A stretch of DNA of 34,948 bases from JBKEDH01 sp047975295 (lineage in GTDB: Bacteria; Bacteroidota; Bacteroidia; Flavobacteriales; Flavobacteriaceae): NCBI GenBank assembly GCA_047975295.1, contig JBKEDH010000057.1, positions 1 through 34,948 of the forward strand. Direction: 5' to 3'. The translations under genes and the position numbers were made by a program. Positions 1 through 7,136 of this stretch are shown here, piece by piece. Positions within the stretch are counted from its first letter, which is position 1. Each line of letters opens with the position of its first letter. The notes beneath the pieces are model-generated. The model saw only the letters and a list, made by a program, of their open reading frames with translations. It was not told the DNA's origin and ran no database searches.

Positions 1-170
1 TTATTGAAACCAATTTGAATTAATGATTAACAATTTGGACTTACAATAACTATTAACCCATATTCTCTTAACAAAATCTTTATGGCTTTGTAAGGATTTC
101 TGGTTTTCAAACTTTGGTTCAATATATTTCCGTTTTAACCTTCAAAATCTATATCCATACGTTAAAAGTA

Positions 171-953
171 CTACTCTTCGGCAACACCTATTTTATCGAC
201 CTCATTTTCGTCACCAAACCCTATCACCTCTTTATAAATAAAGTATTGTGGTATCATATTTATCGATACTGTTGCTATTACCCCAACAATACACAAAAAA
301 AGGCCGAAGTTTGCAATTATTCCGGAAACGAACATCAGGCCAAAGGTTATCAGCCATTTTTTATTGCCCAGTTTAAAACTTAGGTTAACTATGTTGGAAA
401 CCGAAAGTTCGGGGTTAAAAGCGTGGATAACACTAACAAAGGAGAGAGGCACTATAACATAAAATACAGGTAGGTAGCACAACGCTGCAGCCAACAGGTA
501 AATACCCATTGTTGCCAATGCCAATACAGCGGTCTTTTTAAAATGGCCTTTTTTTAAATAATAGAAATAATCGTCGCTTTCTGCTTCGTTAAAATCTTTT
601 ACCTTACAAATGCGGTAAAAAGCGGTTTGAAGTCCAAAAACAACAACAATAAAGCACGATACCATACACAGCATAAGTAAAATTACAATTATACCTAAAA
701 CCAGAGCCATGGCTCCATCGCTTCCGTTTATGTTATCGGGATCTAAACTATTAGGATCTATTATCCCAAAAAAGATTATTGGAATATAAATCATAAGATA
801 TAAAGGTATCATAATGGCTACACTTATTAAAATAAGCAGCATACCCTGTACCCATACTTTTTTGAACAGCTCGATAGACTGCCCCAAAATAGCACCGAAA
901 TCGAGTTCTTTGGCTTTTTCTATCTTATTTAAAATAACGGTTAGCTTTTCCAT
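171..953 (-). CDS. Multi-pass membrane protein of unknown function (tandem paralogue 1)
   Basis: 260 residues. Function not recognised. An N-terminal amphipathic stretch containing the motif LDFG-x(5)-SIELFKK is followed by about six long hydrophobic segments, so it is an inner-membrane protein with no export signal. It is clearly a paralogue of the gene just upstream (965-1729): both share the N-terminal LDFG/SIELFK block, a central FYRICK motif, a LSF-LGNKKWLI-FG-type block near residue 195 and a C-terminal IYK-x-(V/A)-IGF tail followed by an acidic end. The paralogue also supports the chosen first Met, because the two N-termini align from residue 1. It lies 11 bases downstream of its paralogue and is probably co-transcribed with it. 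Relatives in flavobacteria are often given misleading enzyme names; nothing here supports an enzymatic role. Confidence 0.75.
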   Translation of the reverse strand: MEKLTVILNKIEKAKELDFGAILGQSIELFKKVWVQGMLLILISVAIMIPLYLMIYIPIIFFGIIDPNSLDPDNINGSDGAMALVLGIIVILLMLCMVSCFIVVVFGLQTAFYRICKVKDFNEAESDDYFYYLKKGHFKKTAVLALATMGIYLLAAALCYLPVFYVIVPLSFVSVIHAFNPELSVSNIVNLSFKLGNKKWLITFGLMFVSGIIANFGLFLCIVGVIATVSINMIPQYFIYKEVIGFGDENEVDKIGVAEE

Positions 954-964
954 AATTACTATGT

Positions 965-1729
965 TTAATCTTCTAAGGTTCCTATTTGGTCTATTTCGCC
1001 GTATCCTTCTTCGAATCCAATGGCTTTTTTATAAATTAAAAAATTGGGCAAATATACTATAGATACAGTAAACAGTAAGCCAACTACACAGGCAATAACT
1101 CCTAATAGAGACAAAAGCCCTACAACAAACATAGTCCCAAAACTTATAAGCCATTTTTTATTACCTAATGCAAAGCTTGCCTTAACAATTTCGGTTTCGG
1201 TTAAATTGGGGTTAAAAGCCAATATTACTGCAAAATATGACAAAGGCACATAAAAATATAAATAGGGAATAATTAAAAATGCCTGTGCCACCGAAGCGAT
1301 AGTGGCATATATAATACCCAACATAAACACCTTACTGAAATGAGCCTTATTAAAAAAATAAAAGTAATCTTCCTGTTTGTTACTTCCTGTTGCTACATTT
1401 TTACAAATTCTGTAAAATCCGGCAAGTAAGGCAATGGTTAGTGTACCAATTAAAATAGCCTGAGGAAAACCAAAAAGTAAATTTTTATAAAAATAAAACA
1501 CAAAACCATCAAAATCAAGATCTCCCATATAGTTATAAGGATCCACAGCAAGCCCAAAAAAACCAAAAATAAGAGCTATAACGAATGAAAAAATAGCAAT
1601 AAGCAAAATAACCAAAAAACCGTTAAGCCAAACTTGTTTAAATAATTCTATGCTTTCGTTTATTATATCTCCAAAATCCAAATTCTTGGCTTGTTTTATT
1701 TTATTCATCAAAATCCCATAACTATTCAT
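965..1729 (-). CDS. Multi-pass membrane protein of unknown function (tandem paralogue 2)
   Basis: 254 residues, with several long hydrophobic segments and no signal peptide. It is a tandem paralogue of the gene at 171-953 (shared motifs: LDFG, SIELFK, FYRICK, LGNKKWLISFG, IYKKAIGF). A second Met at residue 8 could also be the start, but alignment with the paralogue favours the first. It is the first gene of a two-gene minus-strand operon with a TATATTTG box just upstream (1756-1763). It is divergent from miaB. The function is unknown; paired membrane proteins of this kind could form a hetero-oligomer, but that is inference. Confidence 0.75.
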   Translation of the reverse strand: MNSYGILMNKIKQAKNLDFGDIINESIELFKQVWLNGFLVILLIAIFSFVIALIFGFFGLAVDPYNYMGDLDFDGFVFYFYKNLLFGFPQAILIGTLTIALLAGFYRICKNVATGSNKQEDYFYFFNKAHFSKVFMLGIIYATIASVAQAFLIIPYLYFYVPLSYFAVILAFNPNLTETEIVKASFALGNKKWLISFGTMFVVGLLSLLGVIACVVGLLFTVSIVYLPNFLIYKKAIGFEEGYGEIDQIGTLED

Positions 1730-1755
1730 CTGCTACTTTTTGGTTAAACGAAAAG

Positions 1756-1763
1756 CAAATATA
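1756..1763 (-). promoter_or_regulatory. Candidate -7 promoter box for the membrane-protein pair
   Basis: On the minus strand this reads TATATTTG, an exact match to the Bacteroidota -7 consensus TAnnTTTG, ending 27 bases before the ATG at 1729. I see no good TTTG-type -33 partner, so the call rests on the -7 box and its position. Confidence 0.45.
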
Positions 1764-1814
1764 TTGGCTTTATTTTATTTTTAACATATTATTGATTTAT
1801 TTTAAATCTGCCAC

Positions 1815-1847
1815 TTTGTCACAAACCATAAATAAATTGTATCTTTG
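1815..1847 (+). promoter_or_regulatory. Bacteroidota-type promoter of miaB
   Basis: TTTG (1815-1818), 21 bases, then TATCTTTG (1840-1847): both elements of the Bacteroidota primary sigma-factor promoter (-33 TTTG, -7 TAnnTTTG) at normal spacing. The predicted transcript starts near 1853-1855, about 30 bases before the ATG at 1884 that should be the miaB start, so the ATG-TAA pair described for miaB lies inside the transcript. Confidence 0.75.
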
Positions 1848-1892
1848 CACACTTATTGAACGGTTAGTGTTCTTATTGAATTTATGTAAAAG

Positions 1893-3335
1893 ATTATAGA
1901 CGAAAACAAACAAGGCGAAACTTTAGCACTCGAACACAAAGAGGGCAATACCCGCAAACTATTTATTGAAAGCTATGGCTGCCAAATGAATTTTAGTGAT
2001 AGCGAAATCGTGGCTTCCATTTTGGCCGACCAAGGTTTTAACACCACCCAAAAATTAGAAGACGCCGATTTGGTCTTGGTAAACACCTGCTCTATTCGCG
2101 ATAAAGCAGAACAGACCATTCGGAAACGTTTGGAAAAATATAATGCTGTGAAAAAATCAGAAAATCCAAACATGAAAGTTGGGGTTTTGGGCTGTATGGC
2201 CGAGCGCTTAAAGACCAAGTTTTTGGAAGAGGAAAAAATAGTCGATTTGGTTGTTGGCCCCGATGCCTATAAAGATTTGCCCAATTTGCTTACCGAGATA
2301 GACGAAGGCCGCGAAGCCATTAATGTTATCCTTTCAAAAGAGGAAACTTACGGCGACATTTCGCCCGTTCGCCTAAACTCCAACGGTGTTACGGCTTTTG
2401 TGTCCATTACCCGTGGCTGCGATAATATGTGTACCTTTTGTGTAGTACCCTTTACTCGTGGCCGTGAGCGTAGCCGTGAACCACAAAGTATTATTAAGGA
2501 AATAAAGGATTTATGGGACAGAGGTTTTAAAGAAGTTACACTTCTTGGCCAAAATGTGGACAGTTACCTATGGTACGGTGGCGGACTGAAAAAAGATTTC
2601 GATAAAGCTAGCGATATGCAAAAAGCAACATCGGTCGATTTTGCCCAGTTGTTGGATATGTGTGCCACACAATTCCCTAAAATGCGCTTTCGGTTTTCAA
2701 CATCCAATCCACAAGACATGCATATCGAAGCCATAAAAGTAATGGCCAAGCACCACAATATATGCAAGTATATACATTTACCGGTACAATCGGGAAGTAC
2801 GCAAGTACTCAAAGCTATGAACCGCCAACACACACGCGAAGAGTATATCGAACTAACAGATAAAATCTACGAACTTATTCCGGATATTTCCCTATCGCAG
2901 GACATTATTGCCGGTTTCCCTAATGAAACCGAAGCCGACCACCAAGACACCTTAAGTCTAATGGAACATGTGCGCTACGATTTTGGGTTTATGTTTGCAT
3001 ATTCCGAAAGGCCGGGTACACTTGCCGAACGAAAATTGGAAGACAATATTCCGGACGATGTAAAAAAACGCCGCCTGACCGAGATTATCAACCTGCAACA
3101 ACAAATAGGATTTGAACGTACACAACGGTTTGTAGGCAAAACGGTAGAGGTTTTAATAGAAAAAGATTCTAAACGCTCGGACTTGCAATGGAGCGGCCGA
3201 AACTCGCAAAATACTGTTGTCGTTTTCCCAAAAGAAAATTATAAACCGGGCGATTTTGTAAACGTAAAAATTTCCGATTGCACTACTGCAACGCTTATTG
3301 GCGAGGCTGTTGGATATTCGGAGATAATGCAATGA
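1893..3335 (+). CDS. miaB: tRNA-2-methylthio-N6-dimethylallyladenosine synthase MiaB, start codon disrupted
   Basis: Radical-SAM methylthiotransferase that adds the 2-methylthio group to i6A37 of tRNAs. Counting from codon 1893, the auxiliary-cluster cysteines are C30 (YGCQMN), C66 (NTCSIRD) and C101 (GVLGCMAE); the radical-SAM triad CDNMCTFC is C176/C180/C183; a TRAM domain closes the protein. About 480 residues, normal for the family. The start is odd: homology-like sequence (KIIDENKQGE...) runs back to 1890, preceded in frame by TAA (1887-1889) and then ATG (1884-1886). The gene therefore reads ATG-TAA-AAG, where family members usually have Met-Glu/Lys-Lys. The first in-frame ATG after the stop (1986) would remove C30, needed for the auxiliary cluster. 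The start given, ATT at 1893, is a guess at a non-standard initiator. The gene is otherwise intact, so function is likely if initiation occurs. Confidence 0.88.
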   Translation: MIDENKQGETLALEHKEGNTRKLFIESYGCQMNFSDSEIVASILADQGFNTTQKLEDADLVLVNTCSIRDKAEQTIRKRLEKYNAVKKSENPNMKVGVLGCMAERLKTKFLEEEKIVDLVVGPDAYKDLPNLLTEIDEGREAINVILSKEETYGDISPVRLNSNGVTAFVSITRGCDNMCTFCVVPFTRGRERSREPQSIIKEIKDLWDRGFKEVTLLGQNVDSYLWYGGGLKKDFDKASDMQKATSVDFAQLLDMCATQFPKMRFRFSTSNPQDMHIEAIKVMAKHHNICKYIHLPVQSGSTQVLKAMNRQHTREEYIELTDKIYELIPDISLSQDIIAGFPNETEADHQDTLSLMEHVRYDFGFMFAYSERPGTLAERKLEDNIPDDVKKRRLTEIINLQQQIGFERTQRFVGKTVEVLIEKDSKRSDLQWSGRNSQNTVVVFPKENYKPGDFVNVKISDCTTATLIGEAVGYSEIMQ

Positions 3336-3415
3336 TTTGGATAAAAAGCAAGAGGTAAAGAAGGTTTCTTTTCTAACCTTTGCCCTTTACTTTTCACCTT
3401 TCACCTTAGAAAAAA

Positions 3416-4687
3416 ATGGAAAACATTCAATCAATAAAACAACGTTTTGGCATAATTGGCAATACGCCCGCACTTAACCGTGCTGTCGAAAAAGCCATAC
3501 AGGTAGCACCTACCGATATCTCGGTATTGGTAACGGGCGAAAGCGGTGTTGGTAAGGAAAGTATCCCAAAAATAATACACCAGCTTTCGCACCGCAAGCA
3601 CAACAAATATATTGCGGTAAACTGCGGTGCTATACCCGAAGGTACAATAGATAGTGAACTTTTTGGGCACGAAAAAGGAGCTTTTACCGGAGCTACCCAA
3701 ACCCGTGAAGGCTATTTTGAGGTTGCCGATGGCGGTACCATTTTTTTGGATGAAGTGGGCGAACTACCACTAACCACCCAAGTACGTCTATTACGTGTTT
3801 TGGAAAACGGCGAGTTTTTAAAAGTAGGTTCCAGCAAAGTACAAAAAACAAACGTGCGTATAGTGGCCGCCACTAACGTTAATATGTTCGAGGCTATCGA
3901 AAAAGAGAAATTTCGTGAAGACCTATATTATCGTTTAAGCACCGTAGAAATTAATTTACCGCCACTTCGCGAACGCCAAGCCGATATTCATTTATTGTTC
4001 CGTAAATTTGCAAGCGATTTTGCACTAAAATACAAAATGCCCACTATTAAGCTTACCGATAATGCCGTAACCCTACTGTTAAATTATCGCTGGAGCGGAA
4101 ACATTAGGCAACTGCGCAATATTGCCGAACAATTATCGGTTTTAGAACAGGACAGGACTATCACGGCCGAAACATTACGGAGCTATTTACCATCGTCTGC
4201 AAAAAATTTGCCTGCCATTATAAAAACATCGAAAGCAGAAAGCGATTTTAGCAGCGAACGCGAAATCCTGTACAAAGTCCTTTTCGATATGAAAGGTGAT
4301 TTAAACGATTTGAAAAAGCTTACTTTGGAGCTTTTAAAAAACGACAATACAAAAGATGTCGAAAAAAACAACGAATCGCTAATCCAGAAAATTTATGGCA
4401 ATCACGATAACACCGATTTAGAATTTGAAGACCAAGACAACACGGCCCACGAAGTACTATCTATACCCGAACATACTCCAATAACCAATCATATAGAAGA
4501 TACCGAAGACAAGTACCATTTTGCCGAAGATGTCGAAGAAGAAGAAACCCTTTCGTTACAGGACAAAGAACTGGAATTAATAAAAAAATCGTTGGAACGC
4601 CACAGCGGGAAACGCAAATTAGCAGCTGCCGAACTGGGTATAAGCGAGCGCACCTTATACAGAAAGATAAAACAATACGACCTGTAA
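3416..4687 (+). CDS. Sigma-54-interacting transcriptional activator without a sensor domain
   Basis: 423 residues. AAA+ enhancer-binding protein of the NtrC type: Walker A GESGVGKE (about 41-48), the sigma-54 contact loop GAFTGA (about 90), Walker B with FLDEVGE (about 119), an arginine-finger region (FREDLYYRL), and a C-terminal Fis-type helix-turn-helix ending in AAAELGISERTLYRKIKQY. The AAA+ domain begins almost at residue 10, so there is no receiver, GAF or PAS domain; activity must be set by another route. A long acidic, probably disordered linker (about 285-385) separates AAA+ from the HTH. The Walker A has Ile-Pro after GKES where most relatives have Val/Phe-Ala. It lies between miaB and lptE in an arrangement common in Bacteroidota. 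Its targets cannot be read from this window; a weak -24/-12-like site precedes groES. Confidence 0.9.
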   Translation: MENIQSIKQRFGIIGNTPALNRAVEKAIQVAPTDISVLVTGESGVGKESIPKIIHQLSHRKHNKYIAVNCGAIPEGTIDSELFGHEKGAFTGATQTREGYFEVADGGTIFLDEVGELPLTTQVRLLRVLENGEFLKVGSSKVQKTNVRIVAATNVNMFEAIEKEKFREDLYYRLSTVEINLPPLRERQADIHLLFRKFASDFALKYKMPTIKLTDNAVTLLLNYRWSGNIRQLRNIAEQLSVLEQDRTITAETLRSYLPSSAKNLPAIIKTSKAESDFSSEREILYKVLFDMKGDLNDLKKLTLELLKNDNTKDVEKNNESLIQKIYGNHDNTDLEFEDQDNTAHEVLSIPEHTPITNHIEDTEDKYHFAEDVEEEETLSLQDKELELIKKSLERHSGKRKLAAAELGISERTLYRKIKQYDL

Positions 4688-4813
4688 AAAAGCGTTAAAA
4701 CATTAAACTTGATTTTAAAAACAACCCAATAAAAGGAACCTTTTAAAATTTTTAGTGCAAAAACACAGAAGTTTTAATTATTATATATTAACTAATTACA
4801 AAATTTTAAACGT

Positions 4814-5317
4814 GTGAAAAAAATCCTAATATACTTTTCACTTTTCGCTTTACTTTTTTCACTTTTAAATTGTGGTATTTATTCGTTTACGGGCGTACAG
4901 ACCAATGCCAAAACCTTTCAGGTAAACCGTATTGAAAACAATGCCTTACTGGTAGAACCCGGTTTGGAACGCGATTTTCAAATAGCTTTAGAAGATTTAA
5001 TACAAAACCAGACCAATTTATCTTTGGTAAAATCGAATGCCGATTTGGTTTACGAAGGCGAAATAACAGATTACCGTATATCGCCCACTACCTCGACTTC
5101 CGAGATGACGGCCGCCCAAAACCGATTGACCATAACCGTAAAAATCAGGTTCTTTAACCGAATTAAAGAAGATGACGATTTAGACCAATCGTTCTCATTT
5201 TTCTACGATTATACCGGAAGTGCTCAATTAATGGGAGGTTTAAAAGATACTGCCCACGGTGAAATTATAGAGCGGTTAACCCAAGACATTATTAATGCTA
5301 CTTTAGCAAAATGGTAA
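4814..5317 (+). CDS. lptE: LptE-family lipopolysaccharide assembly lipoprotein
   Basis: 167 residues. A short hydrophobic signal ends in a lipobox (LLNC) with Cys20 as the lipidation site, and the mature protein has the small alpha/beta layout of LptE, the outer-membrane lipoprotein that plugs LptD and delivers lipopolysaccharide to the cell surface. The start is GTG (4814), since no ATG precedes the signal peptide in frame. A TSEMTAAQNRLTITVKIRF stretch and a C-terminal helix (ERLTQDIINATLAKW) match the family pattern. It follows the sigma-54 activator by 126 bases and precedes a TPR-like gene and secG, which makes an envelope-biogenesis cluster. The family call rests on size, lipobox and the conserved neighbourhood. 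Confidence 0.8.
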   Translation: MKKILIYFSLFALLFSLLNCGIYSFTGVQTNAKTFQVNRIENNALLVEPGLERDFQIALEDLIQNQTNLSLVKSNADLVYEGEITDYRISPTTSTSEMTAAQNRLTITVKIRFFNRIKEDDDLDQSFSFFYDYTGSAQLMGGLKDTAHGEIIERLTQDIINATLAKW

Positions 5318-5341
5318 TTACTTTCAATCTTTAAGGAATAC

Positions 5342-6256
5342 ATGAACCAAACCGATTTTTTATATTTACTTCAGCATACACAAAGCATAACGCACGAAAA
5401 AACCGAAGCGGTAAAATCCATTATTGATGAGTTTCCTTATTTTCAATCGGCCAGAGCCATTTATCTTAAAGGCCTAAAAGACCAAGATAGTTTTAAATAC
5501 AATCAGGCTCTTAAAACAACGGCCGCTTATACCACCGACCGCAGTATCCTTTTTGATTTTATTACTTCGGAAACCTTTAACCAAAACGAAATTTCCCGAA
5601 TAATAAAGCAAAACACAACAAATCTAAATCATATCATTGTCGATGCTGAAGATATAAGCATTAACAAAAAAGTAACGGTCGATGATACCCTTCAACAGCA
5701 AATAAAGGATACCCAAGGTGTTTTAGATCCCAAACTATTCAAACCAAAAACCGAAGATAAAATTGTCCTGCTCCTATCCGAAAACAAAGAAAAAACATCG
5801 CGAGCCCCGCACAATACAAAGCCCGAAGATACCCTACAATTGGGCAAACCCTTAGAATTTAATAAAAAGGAATCGCACTCCTTCAACGAGTGGTTAAAAC
5901 TTACACAGTTACGCCCCATTAACCGAGAAACCGAAAACACACAGAAAAAGGAACAAACGATAGAAGCCAAAAAACGCTCTGATAAATTTAAACTTATAGA
6001 TAAATTTATTTCTGCCAATCCCAAGATAAATCCATCGAAAAACGCATCCAATAAAGAAAATTTGGCCACGGTGGGCATGATACAACCGGAAGCGTTAATG
6101 ACCGAAACATTGGCACGTATTTATGTAGAACAGAAAAATTACAAAAAGGCAATAAAATCTTATAAAATATTAAGTTTGAAATATCCGGAAAAAAGTAGTT
6201 TCTTTGCAAACCAAATAAAAGCAGTAGAAAAATTACAAGAACAAAACAATAAATAA
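5342..6256 (+). CDS. Hypothetical protein with C-terminal TPR-like repeat
   Basis: 304 residues, no signal peptide or membrane segment. The N-terminal 90 residues are helical (FPYFQSARAIYLKGL resembles a TPR-type helix pair); the middle (about 100-235) is Lys/Glu/Asn-rich and probably disordered; the last 45 residues form a clear TPR-like pair (ARIYVEQKNYKKAIKSYKIL followed by KYPEKSSFFA). It starts 25 bases after lptE and its stop codon overlaps the secG start (TAATG), implying translational coupling with secG. The gene is a regular member of the lptE-secG cluster in flavobacteria; its function is unknown, though TPRs suggest a protein-binding or scaffold role. Confidence 0.75.
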   Translation: MNQTDFLYLLQHTQSITHEKTEAVKSIIDEFPYFQSARAIYLKGLKDQDSFKYNQALKTTAAYTTDRSILFDFITSETFNQNEISRIIKQNTTNLNHIIVDAEDISINKKVTVDDTLQQQIKDTQGVLDPKLFKPKTEDKIVLLLSENKEKTSRAPHNTKPEDTLQLGKPLEFNKKESHSFNEWLKLTQLRPINRETENTQKKEQTIEAKKRSDKFKLIDKFISANPKINPSKNASNKENLATVGMIQPEALMTETLARIYVEQKNYKKAIKSYKILSLKYPEKSSFFANQIKAVEKLQEQNNK

Positions 6257-6618
6257 TGAGCTTTACAATATTTTTAGCATTAATAGTTTTAGTAGCAGTT
6301 ATGCTAGTGGTTGTTATTATGGTACAAAACCCTAAAGGAGGTGGCTTATCATCTTCCTTTGGTGGCGGTGGTACGCAGCAATTGGGCGGTGTAAAAAAGA
6401 CCACCGACTTTTTAGACAAAAGCACATGGACTTTGGCCTCAATTCTGTTGGTATTAATATTATTATCGAATGTAGCCATTAACAGAGGTAACGGTGCTGT
6501 CGATTCTAAAGCATTAGATCCCGAAGCGACAACAACAGAAAAACCATTGCCAACACCTACAACTACGCCAACTACTGATAATACTGCCATCGAAACGCAA
6601 AACGATTCGGCGCAGTAA
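6256..6618 (+). CDS. secG: Preprotein translocase subunit SecG
   Basis: 120 residues. Two transmembrane segments (about 3-22 and 56-74) flank the conserved cytoplasmic loop QNPKGGGLSSSFGGGG, which is diagnostic for SecG, the accessory subunit of the SecYEG translocon. The C-terminal tail (about 80-120) is a Thr/Pro/Glu-rich extension, common in Bacteroidota SecG and absent from E. coli SecG. Its ATG overlaps the stop of the preceding TPR-like gene in TAATG. A hairpin terminator follows 20 bases after the stop, making it the last gene of the miaB-to-secG run. Confidence 0.93.
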   Translation: MSFTIFLALIVLVAVMLVVVIMVQNPKGGGLSSSFGGGGTQQLGGVKKTTDFLDKSTWTLASILLVLILLSNVAINRGNGAVDSKALDPEATTTEKPLPTPTTTPTTDNTAIETQNDSAQ

Positions 6619-6637
6619 TTACAAAACAAAAACATAC

Positions 6638-6667
6638 AAAATGCCAACTTAACCGTTGGCATTTTTT
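6638..6667 (+). terminator. Intrinsic terminator after secG
   Basis: Perfect 11-bp stem: AAAATGCCAAC (6638-6648), loop TTAACC, GTTGGCATTTT (6655-6665), running directly into further T residues. It separates the secG transcript from groESL. Confidence 0.88.
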
Positions 6668-6680
6668 GTTCCTGCAAGTT

Positions 6681-6712
6681 TGTCAGTTTTTGGTAAATGG
6701 CATGCTTTTAGA
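6681..6712 (+). promoter_or_regulatory. Possible sigma-54-like or heat-shock control site upstream of groES
   Basis: The stretch contains TGTCAG (6681-6686) and, 11 bases on, TGGCATGCTTTTAGA (6698-6712). The second resembles the sigma-54 -24/-12 consensus TGGCAYRN4TTGCW at the -24 half, with GG at 6699-6700, but the -12 GC is replaced by GA. No CIRCE element and no exact TAnnTTTG box lies between secG and groES, so this is the most structured sequence available to drive groESL. It is a weak match and only suggestive. Confidence 0.3.
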
Positions 6713-6764
6713 AATATTGGCAAACGTAAAATACTAATTTTTTAAAACTTAAAATATACAACAC

Positions 6765-7040
6765 ATGTCATTAAACATTAAACCATTGGCAGATCGTGTT
6801 CTTATAGAACCCGCTGCGGCCGAATCTAAAACAGCATCAGGAATTATTATTCCTGATAACGCAAAGGTAAAATCGCAAAAAGGCACTGTAGTTGCCGCTG
6901 GAAAAGGCACCAAAGATGCCCCTATAACCGTCAAAGTTGGCGACACCGTTTTATACGATAAATATGCCGGAGACGAACTAAAATTAGAAGGTAACGATTA
7001 TTTAATGATGCGTGAAAGCGATATATTGGCAATTATATAA
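6765..7040 (+). CDS. groES: Co-chaperonin GroES
   Basis: 91 residues. Ring-shaped lid of the GroEL folding chamber. The N-terminal block IKPLADRVLIEP, the mobile-loop region around AAAESKTASGIIIPD (residues 17-32) and the C-terminal block KLEGNDYLMMRESDILAII are family hallmarks, and the length is normal. It is followed 96 bases later by groEL on the same strand, so the two form the usual bicistronic operon. The region upstream holds a hairpin terminator from secG and an unusual candidate control site. Confidence 0.97.
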   Translation: MSLNIKPLADRVLIEPAAAESKTASGIIIPDNAKVKSQKGTVVAAGKGTKDAPITVKVGDTVLYDKYAGDELKLEGNDYLMMRESDILAII

Positions 7041-7070
7041 AAATCCCCTTCTGACCTCCCCAAAGGGAGA
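7041..7070 (+). repeat. Short C/G-rich hairpin sequence in the groES-groEL gap
   Basis: Directly after the groES stop comes a C-rich stretch (TCCCCTTCTGACCTCCC) and a small hairpin CTCCC (7056-7060)-CAAA-GGGAG (7065-7069). The base composition is sharply different from the AT-rich surroundings. Similar CCCC/GGGG fragments occur as scattered extragenic repeats in some flavobacteria; here only one copy is visible, so calling it a repeat is inference. It could act as a processing or partial-termination site between groES and groEL. Confidence 0.35.
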
Positions 7071-7136
7071 AAAATAAATTTATTAAGAATAATCTGTTCC
7101 AAAAAATTTTACACTTTGGAACTTTAAATAAAAAAA

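Noticed and set aside
114..383. Small plus-strand frame at the window start
   Set aside because: Most of it is antisense to the membrane-protein gene at 171-953; the rest shows no protein-like features. Bases 1-170 hold nothing I can name.
1986..3335. miaB starting at the first ATG after the in-frame stop
   Set aside because: It would remove the conserved YGC cysteine of the auxiliary iron-sulfur cluster, while homologous sequence clearly continues upstream to 1890.
3340..3412. Hairpin-like sequence between miaB and the sigma-54 activator
   Set aside because: The pairing (AAGGTT with AACCTT and flanking GTAAAG with CTTTAC) is interrupted and lacks a T-run; more likely low-complexity TTTCACC-type spacer.
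4730..4755. AAAAGG-AA-CCTTTT inverted repeat upstream of lptE
   Set aside because: The 2-base loop and short AT-rich stem make a stable terminator unlikely, and no other evidence supports an operator.
6006..6677. 223-residue open frame antisense to the TPR-like gene and secG
   Set aside because: It overlaps two well-supported genes and the terminator, has a composition typical of an antisense shadow and no recognisable domain.
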